Shown here one piece after another: positions 49,524-57,790 of a DNA stretch of 64,000 nucleotides. This stretch comes from Pseudomonas oryzihabitans (GTDB lineage Bacteria > Pseudomonadota > Gammaproteobacteria > Pseudomonadales > Pseudomonadaceae). The notes under the pieces are model-generated. The model was given only the letters and a program-made list of their open reading frames with translations, had not been told where the DNA came from and did not search any database. The translations under genes were made by a program, and so were the position numbers. Where the stretch lies: positions 4,988,001-5,052,000 of the forward strand of contig NZ_CP021645.1 in assembly GCF_006384975.1 (NCBI RefSeq). Direction: 5' to 3'. How positions within the stretch are numbered: position 1 is the stretch's first letter; each line of letters starts with the position of its first letter.

Positions 49524-50390
49524 CTGCTGGAGGAAGCCCACCACGGCCTTGATGCGCGGCGCATAGCGCAGGTCGTGGTGCACGCTCAGCCAGAGGTCGC
49601 GACGGACCTCCACCTCCTGGGCGAGGACGCGCTGTAGACCGAAGCGCTGGGCGCCGGCGAATTCGGGCAACAGCACCAGGCCGCTACCGGCGGCGGCGGC
49701 GAACATCTGCGCCAGCATGCTGCTGGACTGGAACACCGTCTGGGCGTCGGGGACGGCTTCTTCCAACCAGCGGACCGCCTCGATCTGCACCAGGTCGTCG
49801 ATGTAGCCGACGAATTCGTGGGCGCTCAGCTCAGCCGCCGTGCGCGGCTCGCCCAGGCGTGCCAGGTAGGGAGCCGAGGCGTACAGGTGCAGGGCGAAGC
49901 GCCCCAGATGCTCCACGTCCAGGCCGCTGCCGCTGGGCTGGAAGAAGCTCAGGAAGATATCGGCTTCGCGGCGCGTGACGTGCAGTTGCTGGGTGGAGGT
50001 GACCAGCTCCAGGGTGATGCGTGGATGGCTGAGGGTGAAGCGCGGCAGGTGCTGGGTGAGATAGAGCGAGGCGATGCCTTCCATGGTACCGATGCGGACC
50101 GGCCCGGCGACCTCCCGGGCCTGGCCACCGAGGCTTGTCAGCGCGGCGGCGTAGGCACTGTCCATGGGGTCGGTGGCGGCCAGGACCTGGTGACCCAGGG
50201 TGTTGAGCTGCAAGCCCTTGGGCGTGCGCTCGAACAGGCTGGCGCCCAGGGCCTGTTCCAGGTGCGCTAGGCGCCGGCTGACGGTGGATTGGTCGATCTT
50301 CAGCCGCTTGGCGGCCCGGGCCAGGCTGCCGGCGCGGGCCAATTCGAGGAAGATGCGCAGGTCGTCCCAGTTCAGGTGTTTGGCGAGCAT
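49491..50390 (-). CDS. LysR-family transcriptional regulator
   Basis: A 299-residue LysR regulator: HTH at about residues 19-40 (LARAAKRLKIDQSTVSRRLA) and an effector domain. Its 3' end overlaps the 3' end of the convergent nitrilase gene by 33 bp. Being convergent rather than divergent, it may regulate the upstream nitrilase-symporter genes or an unlinked target. Confidence 0.85.
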   Translation of the reverse strand: MLAKHLNWDDLRIFLELARAGSLARAAKRLKIDQSTVSRRLAHLEQALGASLFERTPKGLQLNTLGHQVLAATDPMDSAYAAALTSLGGQAREVAGPVRIGTMEGIASLYLTQHLPRFTLSHPRITLELVTSTQQLHVTRREADIFLSFFQPSGSGLDVEHLGRFALHLYASAPYLARLGEPRTAAELSAHEFVGYIDDLVQIEAVRWLEEAVPDAQTVFQSSSMLAQMFAAAAGSGLVLLPEFAGAQRFGLQRVLAQEVEVRRDLWLSVHHDLRYAPRIKAVVGFLQQLFASDPLYAY

Positions 50391-50530
50391 GGTTTAGGAT
50401 CGGCGGTGGAGGTCGCGTCCAGCTTGGCAGCGTCGCGCTCGTCGGCCAAGTATCCTGTGCCGCTTGGGTGCGCCAAAGTGGCGCTTGGCTACCTTCCGCC
50501 ATTTCCCGCCATGTCGAAGAGGATCGCTAG

Positions 50531-51049
50531 ATGCGCCGGCCCGGGGTTTCCTATCGTCTTCACCACCTGGGTATCCCCACCCAGGAGCCCTTGCCGGGCG
50601 AGCGCTACGCGGCTGGGGTCGGGATGTATACCAGCGATGACCTCAGTGGCCCGGTGCCTATTCAGTGGCACAGGTTCACGCCTGATTCCCCCCTGCATCC
50701 GCTGATCAAGACCCAGCCCCATGTGGCCTACCAGGTCAGCGACCTGGCGGCGGCGCTGGTCGGCCAGGAGGTCATCCTCGGGCCCTATGAGCCCATCGAG
50801 GGTTTCCGGGTCGCCATGATCGACCACGGCGGCCTGCCCATCGAATTCATCGAGACTGAACTGAGCGACGAGGTCGTCTGGAGTCGCGCGCGCAGTGGCC
50901 GCCAGGCACCGCTGTATCAGGCCTCAGCCGAGGGAGAGGGCGCGCAGGCCCAGGCCGACGGAGGCCAGGCCAATCAGGCAAAGGGCGGCGCTAGGCAGGT
51001 GCTGGGTGAGTCGACTCAGGCGGGTCAGCCGATGCATATGGCCGGCTAG
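50531..51049 (+). CDS. VOC/glyoxalase-like protein with long C-terminal overlap
   Basis: A 172-residue frame whose first 135 residues form a VOC-like protein: YRLHHLGIPTQEPLPGERY, QPHVAYQVSDLAAALVGQEV and IDHGGLPIEFIET. The last 40 or so residues run antisense to the lysE 3' end and look compositionally like an antisense translation (AEGEGAQAQADGGQANQAKG), so the true gene may have lost its stop and now reads into lysE. The ATG at 50531 has GAGGAT upstream. Substrate unknown. Confidence 0.6.
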   Translation: MRRPGVSYRLHHLGIPTQEPLPGERYAAGVGMYTSDDLSGPVPIQWHRFTPDSPLHPLIKTQPHVAYQVSDLAAALVGQEVILGPYEPIEGFRVAMIDHGGLPIEFIETELSDEVVWSRARSGRQAPLYQASAEGEGAQAQADGGQANQAKGGARQVLGESTQAGQPMHMAG

Positions 51050-51517
51050 ATAGCCATAGGCGACCAGCACCAGCAGGTCGATGGCGGCCCAGATCGCCAG
51101 TAGCACCGGGGCCTGTTGCCCGAGCGGTGCCTGCAGGGAAATGAACGCCGGCAGGAAGGCCACCAGGAAGAGGATGTCCTTGGGGTTGGACAGGCCCACC
51201 AGGAGGGCGCGCCGAAAGCTGCCGCGTCGAGCGCTCGACAGGTCGTCGGCCTCGGCCTTGAGCAGGCGAATACCCAGCCAGAGCAGATAGAGACCACCGA
51301 GGATCTGGCCGGCCAGCAGCAGCTTCGGGTCGATGCCGATGGCCAGGTGGATCAGGCCCAGCGCCAGTAGCAACAGGACCTGGGCGGACAGCACGCCGCC
51401 GAGGATCGTCCACCAGGGAAAGCCATGGCGACCGTCGGCGACCACCAGGGCGACGATGGGGCCTGGCGAGGAGATCAGCAGGAAGACGGTGATGGCGAAG
51501 CTGAGATATTCACTCAT
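50924..51517 (-). CDS. LysE/RhtB-family amino-acid exporter
   Basis: A 197-residue inner-membrane exporter with six TM segments; LLISSPGPIVALVVADGRHG and GGLYLLWLGIRLLKA and GLSNPKDILFLVAFLPAF are characteristic of RhtB/LysE proteins, which expel amino acids using proton motive force. Its ATG overlaps the hydroxylase stop (ATGA, 51514-51517), so hydroxylation and export are coupled. The likely cargo is the hydroxylated amino acid, or another toxic amino acid of the neighbouring cluster. Confidence 0.9.
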   Translation of the reverse strand: MSEYLSFAITVFLLISSPGPIVALVVADGRHGFPWWTILGGVLSAQVLLLLALGLIHLAIGIDPKLLLAGQILGGLYLLWLGIRLLKAEADDLSSARRGSFRRALLVGLSNPKDILFLVAFLPAFISLQAPLGQQAPVLLAIWAAIDLLVLVAYGYLAGHMHRLTRLSRLTQHLPSAALCLIGLASVGLGLRALSLG

Positions 51518-52419
51518 GGCGCATAGGGCCTCAAGCCGATGATCCGCGACGGATCGCCCGTCTCGCCGATCAACTGGCGCTGGTGGGAGATGGCGAAGGT
51601 GCGCTGGATCCAGCGGTCGCTACCGTCAAACCGGGCCTGGAAGGCGCTGCGCGCATGGGCCGCGCGGCGATTGTCGATGATCAGCAGGTCGCCCGCCGCG
51701 AGGCGCACCGGCTGGGCGACACTCCAGGCGATCTCCTTGATTTCCTCGATCAGCCGTTGCATCCGGGCCGAGCGGGCGAGCATGAAGTGCGGATCGAATC
51801 TGAGGTAGGGCTTGCCGCGCTGGCCATAGAGCATTGGCCGGTGCCGGCCCAGGTCGATCCGGCAATTCTTTTCGCTCAGGCAGTAGTCGGAGAGAAAGTT
51901 GAAGGGCTCCGCGAACAGCAGCTCGGTGGTTTCGGCGTCGACCTCCTCGAGCATCTTGTCTACCGAGGCGATGTAGGTGATGGCATCGTCGTTCGGTGCG
52001 GCCCTCAGGCAGAGCAGCGCCAGGAAGTCCGGCGGTACCTCGTGGAAGGCGTTCTCGGTATGCAGGTCGAGTTCGGTGTCGAAGCTGTCCGAGGACAGCT
52101 GGCGGGCGTTGGCGGCATGGGGAAAGAAGTTGTTGATCAGGCTGCCGTCGGATTCCTGGGGATAGCCGATGGGATCGCCGAGCAGCGCCGTGGCCTGGAG
52201 CAGCAGCAATTCGCTGCGGTAGTCCGGCTTGGCCAGGCTCTGGCGGTCAGCGGGTGTGGCCGGGACGCTGCCAATGTCCTGATTCGGCAGCAGCAGGAAG
52301 CCCTGGGGATTGCCGAAGACGCGGAAATGGAGGATGTCGCTGATGGCGGCGGCCGAGAGCTCACCTTGACGGAGGGCGCTGTCCAGCAGGGCGTCGAAGG
52401 AGACTGATCCCAAATACAT
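51514..52419 (-). CDS. Fe(II)/2-oxoglutarate amino-acid hydroxylase, clavaminate-synthase-like
   Basis: A 301-residue TauD/clavaminate-synthase-superfamily enzyme. Metal ligands are His120, Glu122 (HTE) and His255; Arg269, exactly 14 residues after the distal His, should bind 2-oxoglutarate. HTE rather than HTD, with the PYLRFDP segment, is the pattern of free-amino-acid hydroxylases such as VioC (arginine) and AsnO (asparagine). It should hydroxylate a basic or polar L-amino acid using O2. It is translationally coupled to a LysE exporter and diverges from a GcvA-type LysR, and lies near the SznF-like operon. The substrate is not determinable by sight. Confidence 0.78.
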   Translation of the reverse strand: MYLGSVSFDALLDSALRQGELSAAAISDILHFRVFGNPQGFLLLPNQDIGSVPATPADRQSLAKPDYRSELLLLQATALLGDPIGYPQESDGSLINNFFPHAANARQLSSDSFDTELDLHTENAFHEVPPDFLALLCLRAAPNDDAITYIASVDKMLEEVDAETTELLFAEPFNFLSDYCLSEKNCRIDLGRHRPMLYGQRGKPYLRFDPHFMLARSARMQRLIEEIKEIAWSVAQPVRLAAGDLLIIDNRRAAHARSAFQARFDGSDRWIQRTFAISHQRQLIGETGDPSRIIGLRPYAP

Positions 52420-52554
52420 ACTGTGTCTCGAAGAACCAGGCAGTCATGACGCGCCAAGGCGTCAAGGACGGCCATCATCCGGTGCTGGACGCAGGGGTAA
52501 AAACGGATAAAACTGGGTGGAAGGATGATTCAAACTCATTATCGAGGACCAAGG

Positions 52555-53475
52555 ATGTCCCGCCTCCCGCCGCTCTATGCGTTGCGTGCCTTCGAAAGTG
52601 CGTCCCGGCAACTGTCCTTCACCCGTGCGGCGCAGGAACTGAACATCACCCAGAGCGCGGTCAGCCGTCATATCAAGACGCTGGAGCAGGACTTGGGCTG
52701 TCTGCTGTTCGAGCGCCGGGGCCCCAGCCTGAAGCTGACCCCTACCGGGCTGATCCTGGCGAAGGACCTGAGCTCGGCCTTCGCCGACATGCAGGGCGTC
52801 TGCGATCTGGTGCGCAGCGGCCGTGGCTGTCTGAGGCTCAAGGCGCCTTCCACCCTGACCATGCGCTGGTTGATGGCCGCCATCGAGGCGTATCGGGTGG
52901 CGACGGGGGAAAATCGGGTCCAGTTGACCAGCGTCTGGATGGACGTCGACTTCGTCGACTTTCGCTCCGAGCCCTATGACTGCGCGGTGATCCTGGCCGA
53001 CGGTGAATTCCCCAGCGATTGCGCTAGCGTACGGCTGTTCGATGAGTGGCTGGTGCCGGTCTGCGCGCCGCGTTATCAGCGTGCCTGCGGTGGCGAGGAT
53101 CCGATCTTCGGTGGGGACGGGCTGCTGCACGCCTCCCACGATTGCCGCGACTGGCGCCTCTGGCTGGACCGGATCGGTCGTCTGGCCGAGGTGAACTGGC
53201 ATGCCGGCAAAAGATTCGAAACCCTGGACGCGGGCATCTCGGCCGCGGTCCAGGGCTTCGGGGTGGCGATCGGTGACCTCTCCCTGGTCCAGGATCAGAT
53301 CGCCTCCGGGCAACTGGTGTTCGCCAATCGCGCCGTGGTTCGCTCAGGGCTGAGCTACTACCTGGTCTGGCCCAGACGCAGTGAGGCCCATGACGTCCTC
53401 GCCGGGTTGCGGGACCACCTGGGCGCGGTGGCGCCGGTCTTGCCCAGGCTGGAAGGGCTGATCTTCCTGGATTGA
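52555..53475 (+). CDS. LysR regulator, GcvA type
   Basis: A 306-residue regulator beginning MSRLPPLYALRAFESASRQL, with HTH at about residues 22-42 (FTRAAQELNITQSAVSRHIK), the GcvA/TrpI-like class. GAGGA lies 8 nt before ATG 52555; an upstream ATG at 52525 is too close to its site. It diverges from the hydroxylase-lysE operon across 135 bp and precedes the SznF-like operon, so it may control both. Confidence 0.85.
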   Translation: MSRLPPLYALRAFESASRQLSFTRAAQELNITQSAVSRHIKTLEQDLGCLLFERRGPSLKLTPTGLILAKDLSSAFADMQGVCDLVRSGRGCLRLKAPSTLTMRWLMAAIEAYRVATGENRVQLTSVWMDVDFVDFRSEPYDCAVILADGEFPSDCASVRLFDEWLVPVCAPRYQRACGGEDPIFGGDGLLHASHDCRDWRLWLDRIGRLAEVNWHAGKRFETLDAGISAAVQGFGVAIGDLSLVQDQIASGQLVFANRAVVRSGLSYYLVWPRRSEAHDVLAGLRDHLGAVAPVLPRLEGLIFLD

Positions 53476-53530
53476 CGCGTCGCACTCCTTTGCGCGCGGG
53501 CTCGCCGACGCTGAATAGCTAGCAAAGCGG

Positions 53531-53567
53531 CTAGTGAAATTCACTAGAGGATGCTCGTTTTCACTAG
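53531..53567. promoter_or_regulatory. Operator-like palindrome plus half-site before the SznF-like operon
   Basis: CTAGTGAA (53531-53538), 1-nt centre, TTCACTAG (53540-53547) is a perfect palindrome; a further TTCACTAG lies at 53560-53567, exactly 20 bp (two helical turns) from the last half-site. The spacing suits cooperative binding by the Lrp or LysR protein of the region. The operon start codon lies 84 bp beyond. Confidence 0.6.
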
Positions 53568-53650
53568 GAAAACAGGCGTTTTCATTATTCAAGGCATGCG
53601 AATTAACCGAAATAATAGTTTGGCTAATTTGCCTGCAAGGATAGTGGAAT

Positions 53651-55015
53651 ATGCTCGCGATACACTTGGAAGATGCTCTTTTGGAGAGCGCGCTTAACCT
53701 TGTGAAAGGTCATCCTCTTCTCGGGCAGCCGGACAGTTTCCTGGTGGACGGCCCTTATCAGCGGCCGGTCAGACCGCAAGATATTACTCTCGCTCAATTG
53801 AAGACTTGCCTACGCCAGGATAGTTTCGGCAAGCCCAGTTACCTCGCCGCGCAACGGCTATTGCTCAATCGCTATGAACAGGATCTCGTCTTTCTACCGA
53901 CGGGACGTTCCCTCGCGCTGGATCAATTCAACAGTTTCTATAGCGGCGAGTTGCGCATGGCCCTGGAGTTGCTGCGGCCGACGCTGGAACGGCATGCCTT
54001 CGGCTGGCTGAACGACGAGATCACCCTGTCCGGCGACTGGGACCTGGACAGTTTCGTGGCCTATACCGACGAGGTGCTGCAGCGGATCCGCCAGGCGCCG
54101 TCGGGCCTGGTCAAGGCCATCCGCAATGCCAAAAATCCCCGGGAGGCAGCCAGGTACTACCTGGTGCAGTGCTCGGGCGATTTCCTCAGCGAAGCCTCGG
54201 CGATGGGGCGCAATGTCCTGGGTAACTTCGGGCCCTATACCAGCGAACTGTTTAAGATCTATATCGATGAATACGGCTACGGTGTCCACGAGAAGAAGCA
54301 CAGCACCATCTTCGAACGACTGATGGTGGCCGCCGATCTCGATCCCCATCTGCATACCTACTGGCAGTTCTATACGGCGTCTTCGCTGTCGCTGATCAAT
54401 TACTTCCATTATGTCTCGCTGGATCACAGCAAGTTCTTCCGTTATCTGGGCGCCATGTATTTCACCGAGGCCAGTCTGGCCATCGTGACCCGTAATCAGG
54501 CCGAAGCGGTCAAGGCCGGATTCGGCGCTGACTTCGATACGCTGTATTTCGATGAGCACAATCATATCGATCAGCATCATGGGCGCATGGCGCTGGAAAA
54601 GTTGATCGTGCCCTTGGTGCAACAGCATGGCGTGCAGATCCTGCCGGAGATCCTGCGCGGTTTCGAAGAGTTTCGCCTATTGCAGGACGTGGCGGACGAG
54701 GATCTGTTCCGCAACCTCGAATGGCAGGACAACCTGCCCAAGTACCGGGACCTGGCCCGGGAACATTTTCCCAAAGGCCACGAGGATCGCCACAGCGCCG
54801 TCTTCGTCGAGCCGCAGCACGAGTTGTCGGTACTGCACACCCATCCCATGGCGGAGTTGTTCAGCGTGCGCTCCGGCCTGATCGAACTGGTCGCGGCGCC
54901 GAACCAATCCATCCTGCTCAAGGAGGGCGAAAGCATCGTCATCCCCAAGGGCGTCCTCCATGGGACCCGGGTGTTGTCCGAGAACTGCTGCTATCTGGTG
55001 ACGGGGCTGGAGTAG
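53651..55015 (+). CDS. SznF-like heme-oxygenase-type diiron oxygenase fused to a cupin
   Basis: A 454-residue two-domain metalloenzyme. The central HDO domain carries putative iron ligands Glu181, Glu207, His217, Glu273, His303, Asp307 and His310. These match the ligands I recall for SznF (189, 215, 225, 281, 311, 315, 318) with a constant offset of 8. The cupin domain has HTHPMAELFSVRSG and GESIVIPKGVLH, with His396, His398 and His437 corresponding to SznF 407, 409 and 448 (offset 11). SznF N-hydroxylates and rearranges N-methylarginine into an N-nitroso product for streptozotocin. Here it is first in a five-gene operon. Substrate is not shown; simple N-hydroxylation is an alternative. Confidence 0.85.
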   Translation: MLAIHLEDALLESALNLVKGHPLLGQPDSFLVDGPYQRPVRPQDITLAQLKTCLRQDSFGKPSYLAAQRLLLNRYEQDLVFLPTGRSLALDQFNSFYSGELRMALELLRPTLERHAFGWLNDEITLSGDWDLDSFVAYTDEVLQRIRQAPSGLVKAIRNAKNPREAARYYLVQCSGDFLSEASAMGRNVLGNFGPYTSELFKIYIDEYGYGVHEKKHSTIFERLMVAADLDPHLHTYWQFYTASSLSLINYFHYVSLDHSKFFRYLGAMYFTEASLAIVTRNQAEAVKAGFGADFDTLYFDEHNHIDQHHGRMALEKLIVPLVQQHGVQILPEILRGFEEFRLLQDVADEDLFRNLEWQDNLPKYRDLAREHFPKGHEDRHSAVFVEPQHELSVLHTHPMAELFSVRSGLIELVAAPNQSILLKEGESIVIPKGVLHGTRVLSENCCYLVTGLE

Positions 55016-55018
55016 AAG

Positions 55019-55363
55019 ATGAAGATCTTTACCGTTGGTAGGCACAGCTTCAATCGGGTACGCGCCGGGCAGGTCGACTATTTCGCCTTCGACCGTAATG
55101 GCAGCTATGCCCTGTTGCCCAGTCAATGCCCGCATCGCGGCGGCCCTCTGCACCTGGGCGCGGCCTCGGCGTGCAAGGCCAAGGTGGTCTGCCCCTGGCA
55201 CGACAACGCCTATGCCGTGGCACGTCTGGAGCCCAAGGGGTTGCCGGTGATCCGTACCGGCGACACGGTCAGCTTCGTCACCCGCGAGGACGAGGCCCTG
55301 TTGTGGAACGAGTTCCTGCCGGGCGTCTCGAGCGGGGCGGCGTCGCGGGAGACTTCGTCATGA
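55019..55363 (+). CDS. Rieske-type [2Fe-2S] ferredoxin
   Basis: A 114-residue small Rieske protein with cluster ligands CPHRG (first Cys-x-His) and CPWHD (Cys-x2-His), separated by 16-18 residues. Being single-domain and soluble, it should pass electrons, most plausibly to the diiron domain of the preceding enzyme. It begins 4 bp after that gene's stop and its own stop overlaps the MFS start (ATGA), so it is tightly coupled in the operon. Confidence 0.88.
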   Translation: MKIFTVGRHSFNRVRAGQVDYFAFDRNGSYALLPSQCPHRGGPLHLGAASACKAKVVCPWHDNAYAVARLEPKGLPVIRTGDTVSFVTREDEALLWNEFLPGVSSGAASRETSS

Positions 55364-56538
55364 AGCCCGCCGTCATTCGTTTCTATGGTGTGGTGGCGCT
55401 GTCCGCCCTGGCGGACATGGCGCTGCTGATCGGCCTGATCTGGGCGGCACTGCGGGTCACCGGTTCGCCGCTGCTGCTGGGTACGCTACTCGGGGTCAGC
55501 GCCCTGATTCCCTTCTCGATCCGGCGCAGTTTCCCGGCGCTGGACAGCACCCGGCTGTCGGTGCGCCGCGTGGTCCTGCTGCGTGGCGGCGTGTATGGCG
55601 GCCTGCTGCTGATCGCGCTGGCGGGCCTGCTGCAGACGCTGGCCGGGTTCGTGGTAGCGGCGGTGCTGGTGGGCGTGCTCAATTACATGACCACCAGCGC
55701 CTACGAGGCCGCCAATACCAAGCAGGTGCTGGCGGGCCTGCTGGACAGCCAGCGCTCGGCGCGCTGGATGCAGACCGCCTTTCAACTGGGCGCCTTTTCC
55801 GGGGCCTTCCTGGGCGGCCTGGTGCTCGACCGGGCGTCGCTCGATGTGCTGGTCTATGCCGTGGCCGGCCTGGCGTTGCTGACGGCTGGCGTGGCTGCCG
55901 TGCTGCCCGCCGACCGGCAGCCACCGGCGCCCGTGGTGCGGCGTGACGCCAGTGCGGCCCCTGACGGGCTGGGCGACGTGGGTGGGCGCGGCGTCACGCT
56001 GCTGTGTCTGGCCTTGGGCATGATCGGCTTCCATATTGGCGCCTTCAACACCCTGATTCCGCTGGTTTACCAGCGCCTGCACGGCTGGAGTTCGGCGGAC
56101 TTCGGCCTGGCCAGCGGCATCGCCGGGGTGGGCGCCTTCCTGGCCGCCATCCTGCCCTGGCCACGTGGCCGGGTACTGCTCTGGGCCGGGCTGCTGGTGG
56201 TGGGCGACTATCTGCTCGCCTTCAGTCCGCTGCCCTGGGTCTCCATGGGGATCTGCCTGCTGATCGGCTTCGGCATCAATACGCTGCGCATCGATCTACG
56301 CCAGCAGATGATCGAGGCCGCGACCACCACGGAGCAGGCCAATCGGCTGGCGGCCACCAGCTCCGTCTATTTCATCTTCCTACAGTCGGCAGCGCCCCTC
56401 GGCGTCGGCCTGCTGTGCAGCGAGTATGCCTTCGGCCCAGGCGCCGCTCCCCACGTCTTCGTCGGGGTGGGTGGCCTGCTGCTCGGCGCCGTATTGCTGA
56501 CCCGCATGCATCGTCCGCGTGCCGCACTCGCTCAATGA
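55360..56538 (+). CDS. MFS transporter (probable product exporter)
   Basis: A 392-residue major-facilitator protein with about 12 TM segments, arranged as two sets of six around a loop near residues 185-205 (DRQPPAPVVRRDASAA). Short charged loops such as DSQRSARWMQ follow TM4. Its ATG overlaps the Rieske stop (ATGA). Within a biosynthetic operon it is the likely exporter or self-protection pump for the product. No substrate motif is visible. Confidence 0.82.
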   Translation: MKPAVIRFYGVVALSALADMALLIGLIWAALRVTGSPLLLGTLLGVSALIPFSIRRSFPALDSTRLSVRRVVLLRGGVYGGLLLIALAGLLQTLAGFVVAAVLVGVLNYMTTSAYEAANTKQVLAGLLDSQRSARWMQTAFQLGAFSGAFLGGLVLDRASLDVLVYAVAGLALLTAGVAAVLPADRQPPAPVVRRDASAAPDGLGDVGGRGVTLLCLALGMIGFHIGAFNTLIPLVYQRLHGWSSADFGLASGIAGVGAFLAAILPWPRGRVLLWAGLLVVGDYLLAFSPLPWVSMGICLLIGFGINTLRIDLRQQMIEAATTTEQANRLAATSSVYFIFLQSAAPLGVGLLCSEYAFGPGAAPHVFVGVGGLLLGAVLLTRMHRPRAALAQ

Positions 56539-56548
56539 GATCAAGAAC

Positions 56549-57790
56549 ATGAATCCGGCTAGAGACATCGTCATCATCGTAGATCCCTTCTCCACGGGGG
56601 CGCTGTACGCCCCCCTGTTCCGCGCCAGGGGATATCGCTGCTATGCGGTCCTGTCGTCATCCTCGGTCCCGGCGCGCTTCGTCGACGGCTTTTCCGGGCA
56701 CGCGTTCGAGGGCCGCGAGTTGCTGAGCCTGGCGGAGTGCCTGAAGGTCATTCCGGCGGCCCGTGTGCGGGCCGTGGTGGCGGGCAGCGAACTCGGCGTC
56801 GAGGCCGCGGAGCGGCTCGCCTTGCATTTCGGCGTCGCTGGCAACGACCCGGCCACCCTGGCGTGGCGGCGCGACAAGTTCGAGATGCAGCAGCGACTCG
56901 CGGCCGCGGGACTGCGCAGCATACCCACGGTCAAGTTGAGCGAGGCGGGCGACACACGGCGGGCCCTGGCGCAACTGGGGCAGGGGGAGCGCTTCGTGAT
57001 CAAGCCGAACAACTCCTTCATGACCGATGGCGTCGAGTTCATCGAGGGCCGCCAGGCGCTCGAACAGGCGCTGCGCTGGTTGGAATGGGGGCGGATCAAT
57101 GCGCTGGGGGTACGCAACAGCGGCTATCTCGTGCAGGCCTTCGTCTCCGGCCCGGAATATGTGGTCGATCTGGTGGCTTCCGCGGCGGGTACCCTGGTCG
57201 TCGGTCTGAGTCGCTATCGCAAGGCCGAGCACAATGGTTCCCGCTTCGTCTACGAGGGTCTCGAGGTGCTCGACCCGCGCGACGAACGCTTCGCGGACCT
57301 GATCGCCTATGCCCGGGCCTGCAGTAAGGCCCTGGATATCGGCTTCGGGCCGGTGCACATGGAGTTGCTCGACAGCGCCGACGGTCCGGTGATGATCGAG
57401 GTAGGTGCCCGCTTGCACGGGGGCGTGGCGCCCAGTCTGTTCCAGGAGTGCTACGCCCCGGATCTGCTGTCGGTCGCGGTCGAGGCCTATCTGGGCTTCG
57501 AGCCCGCGTCGGCGGCGAGCCGGCTGATCCGCCCGGGACGCATCGTCTTCCTGATCAACCGCCGCCTGGGCGCGCGCCTGGCGACGGACGAGCAGCGTTT
57601 CGCGGCGTTGCAGGCCATCCCGAGTTTTCGCGGCTTCAAGCCATTCGCCGAGCCCGACGAAGCCTTGCCGCTGACGCGTGACCTGGCCAGCTGTCCGGGT
57701 ATCGTCTGGCTGGCAGCTGCCGGGGAAGAGGAACTCGACCGGGACGAGCGCCAGGTGCGGCAACTGTTCGAGGGGTGTCTCGGTGAGTGA
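56549..57790 (+). CDS. ATP-grasp ligase
   Basis: A 413-residue ATP-grasp enzyme: N-terminal domain (about 1-110), nucleotide-binding loop RFVIKPNNSFMTDGV, GPEYVVDLV, and the metal site HMELLDSADGPVMIEVGARLHGG. This family joins a carboxylate (via acyl-phosphate) to an amine, as in L-amino-acid ligases that make dipeptides. It could couple the N-oxidised amino acid to a second amino acid. ATG 56549 is 11 bp past the MFS stop; GTG 56519 would overlap the MFS gene. The next gene overlaps its end by 8 bp. Confidence 0.82.
   Translation: MNPARDIVIIVDPFSTGALYAPLFRARGYRCYAVLSSSSVPARFVDGFSGHAFEGRELLSLAECLKVIPAARVRAVVAGSELGVEAAERLALHFGVAGNDPATLAWRRDKFEMQQRLAAAGLRSIPTVKLSEAGDTRRALAQLGQGERFVIKPNNSFMTDGVEFIEGRQALEQALRWLEWGRINALGVRNSGYLVQAFVSGPEYVVDLVASAAGTLVVGLSRYRKAEHNGSRFVYEGLEVLDPRDERFADLIAYARACSKALDIGFGPVHMELLDSADGPVMIEVGARLHGGVAPSLFQECYAPDLLSVAVEAYLGFEPASAASRLIRPGRIVFLINRRLGARLATDEQRFAALQAIPSFRGFKPFAEPDEALPLTRDLASCPGIVWLAAAGEEELDRDERQVRQLFEGCLGE

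Noticed and set aside
51514..52419. Assignment of the hydroxylase as TauD (taurine dioxygenase)
   Set aside because: The HTE motif and LRFDP segment fit amino-acid hydroxylases of the clavaminate-synthase group, and no tauABC or ssu genes are adjacent.
53651..55015. Assignment as plain heme oxygenase or TenA-like protein
   Set aside because: Those lack the fused cupin and the HxxxDxxH set of ligands with seven metal-binding residues seen here.
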